39,471 nucleotides of DNA, taken from the NCBI RefSeq assembly GCF_000364705.1, contig NZ_AQOH01000017.1:1-39471 (forward strand), in the 5' to 3' direction. Under the pieces are notes generated by a model that saw only the letters and a list, made by a program, of their open reading frames with translations, made no database searches and was not told where the DNA came from. The stretch is from Pseudomonas fuscovaginae SE-1 (GTDB taxonomy: Bacteria; Pseudomonadota; Gammaproteobacteria; Pseudomonadales; Pseudomonadaceae). Shown piece after piece: positions 1-7,700 of the stretch; the first letter of the stretch is position 1; every line of letters begins with the position of its first letter. A program made the position numbers and the translations under genes.

Positions 1-803
1 TCGAAAGCGTGCTCTACAGCCCGCCGATTCATGAAGACTGGCGGCTGTTCGTCGGGGCCGGCTATGCCTTCGGCCGTTTCACCGAAGGCGATGCCCAGCG
101 CCGCTGGCAGCGGCTGGGGGTGGAGAACCGCTCCCGCGACATGACCCTGCAGGCCGAGATCTCCAACCAGTCCTACGGCTACGGCAGCAAGCTCGGGGCC
201 CGGGTGTCGGCGGCCTTCGATATCGACGATCACTGGCAGTACGGCGCCAGCCTCGAACGCCTGTCGGCGGCGACGCCGCTGCGCGCCCTGAAGAACGACA
301 TCAGCGCCAATTCGGCCAGTGCCTTCCTGCGCTGGCGGGCCAATGAAAGTCGCGAATGGAAACTGGCGATCACCCCGTCGCGCTTCAGCGACGGCAACCG
401 TCGCACCGAATACCTGCTCACCGGACGCGAGGGTCTCTATAGCAGCGCCCGCGTGCAAGTGGACCTGGGCCTGGAAGTCGGCGCCAGCCACAACAGCAAG
501 AACGAGGACGTGCCGTACTTCAACCCCAAGTCCGACTTCAGCGTGCTGCCGACGGTGAACATCAACCATGTGTTGTACCGCCGTTACGAAACCCAGTGGA
601 GCCAGCAGTTCCAGGTCGGTGCCGGCACCTACAGCCAGCGCGATCACTCCACCGGCGCGATCGCGCTGCTGGGCTATGGCCAGCGGGTGATCTGGAACGA
701 TGTGCTGGAGGCCGGGGCCAACCTGAGCTGGATCAGCAGACCCTATGACGGTGACCGCGAGCGCGACCTGCGCTTGATCTTCGACCTGACCTACCGCTTC
801 TAG
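1..803 (+). CDS. pgaA: PgaA, PNAG export outer-membrane porin (C-terminal part, 5' end outside window)
   Basis: Partial gene; the frame is open from base 3 to a TAG at 801-803, about 266 residues. The visible part is rich in alternating aromatic and polar residues, as in a transmembrane beta-barrel, and ends in phenylalanine (LTYRF), the usual outer-membrane C-terminal signature. The C-terminal domain of PgaA forms the 16-strand barrel through which partly deacetylated poly-beta-1,6-GlcNAc leaves the cell; the N-terminal TPR domain would lie to the left of the window. The identification rests strongly on its place directly before pgaB, pgaC and pgaD, with only 9 bases to pgaB, in the standard pgaABCD order. 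Frame and terminal residue are seen; the function is inferred from context and barrel character. Confidence 0.88.
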   Translation, partial: ESVLYSPPIHEDWRLFVGAGYAFGRFTEGDAQRRWQRLGVENRSRDMTLQAEISNQSYGYGSKLGARVSAAFDIDDHWQYGASLERLSAATPLRALKNDISANSASAFLRWRANESREWKLAITPSRFSDGNRRTEYLLTGREGLYSSARVQVDLGLEVGASHNSKNEDVPYFNPKSDFSVLPTVNINHVLYRRYETQWSQQFQVGAGTYSQRDHSTGAIALLGYGQRVIWNDVLEAGANLSWISRPYDGDRERDLRLIFDLTYRF

Positions 804-812
804 CCGAGGTGG

Positions 813-2813
813 ATGATGCATGTGATCACGCGTTGCGTCCTGTTGCTGGGAGCCTTGCTGGTCGGCGCCTGTGTGCAAAAAACCGTCGAGTTCGTCGCGC
901 CGGCGCAGCGACCGGTGCCGGCCAATGAGGCGCCGTGGCCAAAGAACCACTTCCTGAGCCTGACCTATCACGACGTCGAGGACCGTGACCCCGACCAGCA
1001 GGTCGTCGCGGTGCGTACCGAGCGGCTGGTCGATCAGTTGGCCTGGTTACGCGAGAACGGCTACCGGCCCGTGAGCGTGGATCAGATCCTCGCGGCGCGC
1101 AACGGCGGCCCGGAGCTGCCGCCCAAGGCGGTGCTGCTGACCTTCGACGACGGCTATTCGAGCTTCTACACCCGGGTGATGCCGTTGCTGCGCAGTTATC
1201 ACTGGCCGGCGGTACTGGCGCCGGTCGGCGTGTGGATCGATACCCCGATGGACAAACCGGTGGATTTCGCTGGCCAGTTGCGTCCGCGCTCGCAGTTCCT
1301 GACCTGGGCCCAGATCAGGGAAGTGGCGGCTTCCGGGCTGGTGGAAATCGCCGCCCACACCAATGCCAGCCACCAGGGCGTGCTCGCCAATCCCCAGGGC
1401 AACCTGCAACCGGCGGCGGCGACCCGGCGCTATGACGCGAAGACCGGCCACTATGAAAGCGAGGCCGAGTTCCAGGCGCGCCTGCGCGCCGACGTGGTCG
1501 CCATCTCGGCGAAGATTCGCGCAGCCACCGGTTATTCGCCGCGGGTCTGGGTCTGGCCGTACGGTACCGCCGACGGTACCGCGCTGAAGGTGATCGAAAG
1601 CCAGGGCTACCAGGTCGCCCTGACCCTGGACGACGGTATCGACAGCCTCGATCAACTGCTGAGCAGCCCGCGCCTGCTGGTGTCCTCCGATCCGGACCTG
1701 GTGCACTTCGCCAGCAGTGTCGTCGCGATGCAGGCCCATGTGCCGATGCGGGTGGTGCATGTCGACCTGGACAACGTCTACGACCCGGATCCGGCCCAGC
1801 AGGAGGCCAATCTCGGTCGGCTGGTGCAGCGCATCGCCGACCTGGGGGCCAACACCGTGTTCCTGCAGGCCTTTGCCGACCCGACAGGCGATGGCCTGGC
1901 CCGCTCGCTGTACTTCCCCAATCGGCACCTGCCGGTGCGCGCCGACCTGTTCGACCGGGTCGCCTGGCAGTTGCGCACCCGCGCCCATGTCCAGGTGTTC
2001 GCCTGGATGCCGGTGCTCAGCTTCGCCCTGGATGAAAAACTGCCGCGTGTCAGCCGCTGGGAGCCGGCCACCGGCCAGGTTGCGGTCGATCCCAAGCAGT
2101 ATCGGCGCCTGTCGCCATTCGATCCCGAGGTACGGCGGATCGTCGGCGAGATCTACGAGGATCTGGCCCGGCTGACCTCGGTCGACGGCATCCTCTATCA
2201 CGACGACGCCGTGCTCTCCGACTTCGAGGATGCCGGCCCGCAGGCGCTGAAAGCCTACGCCGCCGCCGGTCTGCCGGGCAGCATCGGCGCCCTGCGCGAC
2301 GATCCGGCCACGTTGCAACGCTGGGCGCGCTTCAAGAGCCGCTACCTGATCGATTTCACCCATGAACTGACCGCCAAGGTCCGGGCTATCCGCGGGCCGC
2401 AGGTGCAGACCGCGCGCAACCTGTTCGCCGAACCGGTACTGAACCCGCAGAGCGAGGGCTGGTTCGCGCAGAACCTCGATGACTTCCTCGCCAACTACGA
2501 CTGGACCGCGCCCATGGCCATGCCCTTGATGGAAGGGCAGAGCGGGCGGCAGGCGGCCGACTGGCTTCTGGCGCTGGTCGACAAGGTCAGGCAGCGCCCC
2601 GGCGCCCTCGAACGCACGGTATTCGAACTGCAGGCGCGGGACTGGCGCAGCCAGCCGGCGCAGGATCTGGATGGCGAGCAACTGGTGCAATGGATGGGGC
2701 AGCTCAAGCGCAAGGGCGCCACCAGCTTCGGCTACTACCCGGACAACTTCCTCGAGGGCCGTCCCGCCGTGCAGGTCGTGCGTCCGGCACTTTCCAACAA
2801 GTGGAACCCCTAG
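813..2813 (+). CDS. pgaB: PgaB, poly-beta-1,6-GlcNAc N-deacetylase lipoprotein
   Basis: 666 residues, the usual PgaB size. The N-terminus is a lipoprotein signal with the lipobox LVGAC and lipidated Cys20. The N-terminal half is a CE4 polysaccharide deacetylase: YHDVED, TFDDG at residues 110-114, and the metal-binding histidines His182 and His187 in AAHTNASHQG, spaced as in E. coli PgaB. The C-terminal half (from about residue 310, HVDLDNVYD onward) matches the PgaB hydrolase-like domain (GH153), with an acidic cleft around YHDDAVLSDFED. Family knowledge: PgaB removes some acetyl groups from PNAG in the periplasm, which is needed for export through PgaA, and the C-terminal domain can cleave the polymer. 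Two adjacent ATG codons (813 and 816) are possible starts, after the SD-like GAGGTGG. It lies 9 bases after pgaA and 3 bases before pgaC. Confidence 0.96.
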   Translation: MMHVITRCVLLLGALLVGACVQKTVEFVAPAQRPVPANEAPWPKNHFLSLTYHDVEDRDPDQQVVAVRTERLVDQLAWLRENGYRPVSVDQILAARNGGPELPPKAVLLTFDDGYSSFYTRVMPLLRSYHWPAVLAPVGVWIDTPMDKPVDFAGQLRPRSQFLTWAQIREVAASGLVEIAAHTNASHQGVLANPQGNLQPAAATRRYDAKTGHYESEAEFQARLRADVVAISAKIRAATGYSPRVWVWPYGTADGTALKVIESQGYQVALTLDDGIDSLDQLLSSPRLLVSSDPDLVHFASSVVAMQAHVPMRVVHVDLDNVYDPDPAQQEANLGRLVQRIADLGANTVFLQAFADPTGDGLARSLYFPNRHLPVRADLFDRVAWQLRTRAHVQVFAWMPVLSFALDEKLPRVSRWEPATGQVAVDPKQYRRLSPFDPEVRRIVGEIYEDLARLTSVDGILYHDDAVLSDFEDAGPQALKAYAAAGLPGSIGALRDDPATLQRWARFKSRYLIDFTHELTAKVRAIRGPQVQTARNLFAEPVLNPQSEGWFAQNLDDFLANYDWTAPMAMPLMEGQSGRQAADWLLALVDKVRQRPGALERTVFELQARDWRSQPAQDLDGEQLVQWMGQLKRKGATSFGYYPDNFLEGRPAVQVVRPALSNKWNP

Positions 2814-2816
2814 ATC

Positions 2817-4172
2817 ATGATGGATCGAATCGTCGCACTGATCGTCCTGGCACTCGTCCTCGGTTTTCCACTGGGCGTGATTTTCCTGGTCACCGGGCAA
2901 TTGCTGATGGACTTCGTGTTCTTCTACCCGTTGTTCATGTCGGGCCTGTGGATGGCCGGCGGCCTGTACTTCTGGCTGCATTGGGAGCGGCACTGGCCGT
3001 GGGAGGCCGATACCCTGCCGCCGCCGTTGCCGGGCGAGCCGCTGATCTCGATCCTGATCCCCTGCTTCAACGAGGGCGACAACGTTGCCGAAACCATCGA
3101 CGCAGCGTTGACCCAGCACTACCCGAATATCGAAGTCATCGCCATCAACGACGGCTCCAGCGACAACACCGGGCAGATGCTCGACGAGCTGGCGCTGCAG
3201 GACCCGCGCCTGCGGGTCATCCACCTGGCGCAGAACCAGGGCAAGGCGGTGGCCTTGAGCATGGGCGCGGTAGCTGCCCGCAGCGAGTACCTGGTGTGCA
3301 TCGATGGCGATGCGTTGCTGGCGCCGCATACCGCCGCCTACCTGGTGGCGCCACTGTTGCAGAACCCTCGGCTGGGCGCGGTCACCGGCAATCCCAGGAT
3401 CCGTACCCGCTCGACCCTGGTCGGGCGGGTCCAGGTCGGCGAGTTTTCCTCGATCATCGGCCTGATCAAGCGCACGCAGCGGGTGTTCGGGCGGATCTTC
3501 ACCGTCTCCGGGGTGGTCTGCGCCTTCCGCCGCACGGCCCTGGACCGGGTGGGCTACTGGAGCCCGGACATGATCACCGAGGACATCGACATCAGCTGGA
3601 AGCTGCAGCTCGATCACTGGAGCGTGTTCTACGAGCCCCGGGCGCTGTGCTGGATCCTCATGCCGGAAACCCTGCGCGGGCTGTGGAAGCAGCGGCTGCG
3701 TTGGGCCCGGGGCGGTGCCGAGGTGCTGTTCAAGAACGTGCGCGGCATCTGGCACTGGCGCCATCGCTACCTCTGGCCGCTGCTGTTCGAATACTGCCTG
3801 TCGACCGGCTGGGCGTTCACCTTCGTGCTGTCGATCATCTTCTACTGCCTGGGTCTGTTCATCGAGCTGCCGGAAGCGATCAACGTGCAGCGCATCCTGC
3901 CCCCGGCCTTTACCGGGCTGCTGCTGGCGGTGGTCTGCCTGGGGCAGTTCGCGGTCAGCGTGCTGATCGACCGCCGGTACGAACGGGACCTGTGGAAGAT
4001 CATGTTCTGGGTGATCTGGTACCCCCTGGTGTTCTGGCTGATCAGCCTGTTCACCACCCTGGTCAGCTTTCCCCGGGTGCTGTTCGGCCAGGACGGCAGG
4101 CGGGCCCGCTGGATCAGTCCGGATCGCGGTATCAAGCCGTTCGATGGCGACAAGCAGAAGGTGCGTCCATGA
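2817..4172 (+). CDS. pgaC: PgaC, processive poly-beta-1,6-GlcNAc synthase (GT2)
   Basis: 451 residues. Two N-terminal membrane segments (about 5-30 and 35-60) precede a family 2 glycosyltransferase domain: [23 protein letters not shown], the DGD motif (Asp163-Gly164-Asp165), the catalytic TED (254-256) and the processivity motif QRLRW (292-296). Hydrophobic segments follow in the last 150 residues. All expected catalytic residues are present. PgaC polymerises UDP-GlcNAc into PNAG at the inner membrane and moves it across together with PgaD; in E. coli the PgaC/PgaD pair is stimulated by c-di-GMP. The start may be either of two adjacent ATGs (2817 or 2820). Its stop overlaps the pgaD start (ATGA, 4169-4172), which suggests translational coupling. 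Confidence 0.96.
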   Translation: MMDRIVALIVLALVLGFPLGVIFLVTGQLLMDFVFFYPLFMSGLWMAGGLYFWLHWERHWPWEADTLPPPLPGEPLISILIPCFNEGDNVAETIDAALTQHYPNIEVIAINDGSSDNTGQMLDELALQDPRLRVIHLAQNQGKAVALSMGAVAARSEYLVCIDGDALLAPHTAAYLVAPLLQNPRLGAVTGNPRIRTRSTLVGRVQVGEFSSIIGLIKRTQRVFGRIFTVSGVVCAFRRTALDRVGYWSPDMITEDIDISWKLQLDHWSVFYEPRALCWILMPETLRGLWKQRLRWARGGAEVLFKNVRGIWHWRHRYLWPLLFEYCLSTGWAFTFVLSIIFYCLGLFIELPEAINVQRILPPAFTGLLLAVVCLGQFAVSVLIDRRYERDLWKIMFWVIWYPLVFWLISLFTTLVSFPRVLFGQDGRRARWISPDRGIKPFDGDKQKVRP

Positions 4173-4678
4173 AAATCATCAAGACCCGCCAGCACCCCCT
4201 GATGGTGGTCATCGATACGCTGGTCACCCTGTTGGCCTGGGCCGGCCTGCTGTATCTGCTGGTCGAGGGACTGTGGCCGATGTTCGACGGCCACGCCGGC
4301 CCGCGTATCGACATTTCGTTTTTCAAGGCCCTCGACACCCTGCAGATCTATCTGTGGGTGGCCTTGCTGAATGCGCTCGTGCTGATCGCCTGGGCCCGCT
4401 ACCAGCAGCGCAAGAGCCGTGGCTTCGCGCAACGGCGCCTGGCCCCGCCGGTTGTTGGCGACGATGGCCTGAGCCGCAGCTTCCGGCTCAGCGAGGACAA
4501 GTTCGCGCGGATGCGCGAGTCCGCCTCGATGATCGTGCACAACGACGAGGACGGTGGGGTGCGTGAGGTGTTCACGCACCTGTATCGCGTCGAACCAGGC
4601 GAGCAGCCCCAGCCGCTGGCGCCGCATCCGCATGTGATCCGCCTGCCTTCGGAGGGGGATGGCAAGCCGCAGGGCTAA
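4169..4678 (+). CDS. pgaD: PgaD, accessory membrane protein of PNAG synthase
   Basis: 169 residues, starting in the ATGA overlap with the pgaC stop. Two strongly hydrophobic segments (about residues 10-36 and 50-72) are followed by a polar cytoplasmic tail. The motif [16 protein letters not shown] near the start is typical of PgaD proteins. Family knowledge: PgaD binds PgaC, and c-di-GMP bridging the two activates polymerisation. The C-terminal tail here (about 95 residues) is longer than in E. coli PgaD (137 residues in total), as is common in pseudomonads. It is the last gene of the pga operon; 71 bases separate it from the next gene. The call relies mainly on position and topology, because PgaD sequence is poorly conserved. 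Confidence 0.88.
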   Translation: MKIIKTRQHPLMVVIDTLVTLLAWAGLLYLLVEGLWPMFDGHAGPRIDISFFKALDTLQIYLWVALLNALVLIAWARYQQRKSRGFAQRRLAPPVVGDDGLSRSFRLSEDKFARMRESASMIVHNDEDGGVREVFTHLYRVEPGEQPQPLAPHPHVIRLPSEGDGKPQG

Positions 4679-4719
4679 CTATCTAGTGCCTGGCCGCGGG
4701 CGTTGGCGCCTTAGGCTTC

Positions 4720-4743
4720 TCCCTTTTTCCATGGAAAGAGGGA
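4720..4743 (+). promoter_or_regulatory. Hairpin that buries the ribosome binding site of the 4750 gene
   Basis: Bases 4720-4730 (TCCCTTTTTCC) can pair with 4733-4743 (GGAAAGAGGGA) over 11 positions, one of them G-U; a real loop would open one or two of the inner pairs. The downstream arm contains the only Shine-Dalgarno-like sequence (AGAGGGA, 4737-4743) for the ATG at 4750. It could limit translation of the toxin-like gene or partly terminate pga readthrough. Pairing is seen; the role is inference. Confidence 0.4.
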
Positions 4744-4749
4744 AAGCTC

Positions 4750-7700
4750 ATGGAGAGCCTCCAGCAGGCCCCGGACAACGGCGGGGCAGCGACCATATTA
4801 CCTGCGCCCGACAGCGTACTGCTCAAGCGTTTCGAAGAGCGATTGCTCGAGCACCTTGCCACTTCGCCGCATCCCAGCCTTTCGCTCAATCGGCTCCAGG
4901 AGGCGTTGAACCGTGCACTCGATCATCAACGCGAGCTCAAGCGCCTGCTGGAGCGGGCGCCACGGATCGGTGTCGTACTCGGGCAACTGCTGCGCGAAAA
5001 CTTCGGGCATGACCCGCAACACCTGTTGTTCAACGTGCCAGCGGGTGACGGTGACGAACCGACGAGCCGCAATCTGGTGCAGGTCGCCCTGGCGCTGCTG
5101 CGCAATCCGTTCCTGTCCCTGGAATCGGGAGTGGTGCTGAGCCTTGCTGGCAAGCCGGGTGGCATTCCGGCGCTGACCCCCGCCCAGGTGCTGACCCGCC
5201 TCAAGAGCCTGGGATTGGCCTCCAGGGTCGCCGCCAGCCTGCACGACTACTGGCAGCAGCCGGCCGATGGCTGCCACGTTTCCCGTCGGCAGCGAGTGGT
5301 CGAGCTGCACAGGTTGATGTTTCACGACAAGGCCTTGCTGGCACAAGGGCTAGGTGTGCTGTCCGCCACGGCGACAGCGATGCTGGTGGGACTGCTGGAC
5401 GCGCCGTCCGCCCACGTCCGGGAGCTGGCCGGCGGGCGTTGGGCCAAACTGGTGGTGGCGGAACTGGCCTGGCCAGGTGTCGGCCCGGTCGCCCCCGTGC
5501 TCAGCGGTGCCTTGCACCTGTGGAGCTCCGGTAGCGATGCACGGGGTCGGCAGGTGGTGTTCGTGCCGGGCGTCGCCGAGGAGTTCTTCGAGTTCACCAG
5601 CCTTGCCGAATTGCAGCGTGAACTCCCGAGGCACCTCAACGCACCGGGCAACTATGCAGCCTGGCGATTGCTGCCCCTGCAGGAACGCCATGAACTGTTC
5701 GGCCAGGCGGACCCGGCCGCCCTGCCATATGGCTTCCTGGCGCGTGCCCCGCTGGACGACGATGCCCTGGCCCACAGCGCCCTGGGCCGGCTGGATACAC
5801 AACTGGCCAACGAATGGGCCGGGGCATTGCTGATCAATACGGCCTACCTGTTGCCACAACGGTCGAGCGCCGCCATGCGCCTGGCGCCCTTGCAGGCGGT
5901 GGAGGCCGTGCAGCAGGCACGTTCTGCCCTGGCTCGCCTGCCGGTGATCCGCCCGCTGCTTGCGCGTCTGTTGCGCAGTGATGAGCGGCACGGGATGCTG
6001 GCGATCACCTTTGGCAGTCTGTCCGCCGGCATTCCCCTGCGCTTGCGCCAGGGCAAGGTTCGTGAGCAGGAGCGTGGCCTGCTCGGGTTGCTTGGGCAGG
6101 CGGATGCGTCTCAGCCGAGGGCCCTGCTGGACGACCATGAGCCATGGCTTGCGCAGGTAGGCAAGGTGCGCGGGCTTCTGGGCGACCGCGATCGCTACGC
6201 CCAGGCGTCGTTCTGGAGCGGCAGGGACGAACTGGGTGTCGAGCTGGCCGACCGGCTTGCCAAGGGCCGTTGCCAGGCCCTGTTGCATGAGGCACGGATG
6301 CAGCGCCAGCTCGGCTTGTTCGGGCAAGCCGAGCTGGCGCGGCTGCTCGATGTGCTGCCCGCGGCGCTGCTGGCGCAACCCCGTGTCGTCTCCGATACCC
6401 AGGTGGCGAGTATCGCGGTGGGGCCCGCGGGAGCGCCCTGGACGTTGACGGGAGCCTGTGTCATCTGTACCCGTGAGGCGCTGGCCGACCCTCGGCTGAA
6501 TACCGCGGCACTGCTGTTCGTTCCGGGGGACCTGGGCGGCCTCGAGGCGTTCGTGAGCCTCGACAGCCTGTCACAGCGAGTCGGCCTGACCCTGCTTGAT
6601 CCCGAATGCGAAAGCCTCTGGCCACTGGTTGCCCGCGAGCGGCGCGGCGAGCTGCGCGACTGGCTGCGCGAACTGGCGCCGGGCGCGGGTGTCCCGGTGC
6701 ACTATCAGGTCATTGTCAAGGACGCCTGGCAGCAAGGAGTGAAACAGCAGATCGAGGAACACCTGCGGACCTGCCGGGCGATCGAGGGGGGCCTGCGGCC
6801 CTTCTCGGAAATCGGTGATGCCCGCAGCTCGTTGCAGATGCTTGCCCATGAGCTGGAACAGAACCTGCGTGTTCCCGGACATGACGCCCGTGAGCGGGCG
6901 CTGGAGAACCTGGCTGTCCTGCAACTGACTGCGGCGCAGGCCCGCGAACTGCCCGAGTGGCTGGCACAGGCGCAGCTTGTCCTGCGCCAGCGCTATGCCC
7001 GCCTGCTGAGACATTACCTGTTGAGCGCGCAGGCCCTGACGCAACGCCTGGAGCAGCGCCTGCCGGACCTGGACGACTTCGCCCGTGCCAAGCTCATCGA
7101 GCGGCTCGAGCGGGATGGTTTTCATCCCGGCCTGGAGATCGACAAGCCGCTGCTCGACCTGCCCGACCGCGTCGAGCGGGTGTGGGTCGGGCACCCGGAA
7201 AGTCCGGCCGGTGGCTCCACCGCGAAGACGGAGGTCAGCCCGCAACGCCGGCGCTACAGTTTCCTGCAACTGGCTCTGGAGAACCTCGACCCGCATGCCC
7301 CCGCCACCCGGCTGCGGCTGCAGCATGGGCGGATCCTGGACCCGGCCTGGCAGGAGCGCCTGACACCCGACTACCTGATTTCGAGCATTTCCAACCTTGA
7401 CCTGGGCGGGCAATACGACACGCTGATCCACCAGGCCTTCTATGGTATCGACGATCCCCGGCATGAAGCCGTACCGGCTTTCGAGCGGCAGTTGCTGGCG
7501 CGCCTGGTACGTCAACGGGCCCGCCTGGAGCTGTTCAGCGCGAGGCAACAGGGGCTGGGCGAGCAGGCCGCGCGGTTGTTCGAGCGGGCGCTGGACGAGG
7601 GGGCCGGCCTGCAACCGCGCAATGACGGTCCGGCACCGGAGTTGTACTTCCTCACCTTCGCCGGTCGGGCCTTCGCCAAGGCCCGGCATGTTGGCAATGC

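Noticed and set aside
1047..3764. Open frame of about 900 codons on the minus strand over pgaB and pgaC
   Set aside because: It lies fully antisense to two well-supported genes; its protein is full of His, Gln and Arg, the usual result of reading GC-rich codons backwards. The same applies to the long minus-strand frames at 6571-8190, 13124-14638, 19915-21954 and 23574-25883.
2690..4168. Plus-strand frame running into pgaD through the pgaC region
   Set aside because: Out of phase with pgaC, Gly/Arg/Pro-rich and without a ribosome site; only the part from 4169 (pgaD) is real.
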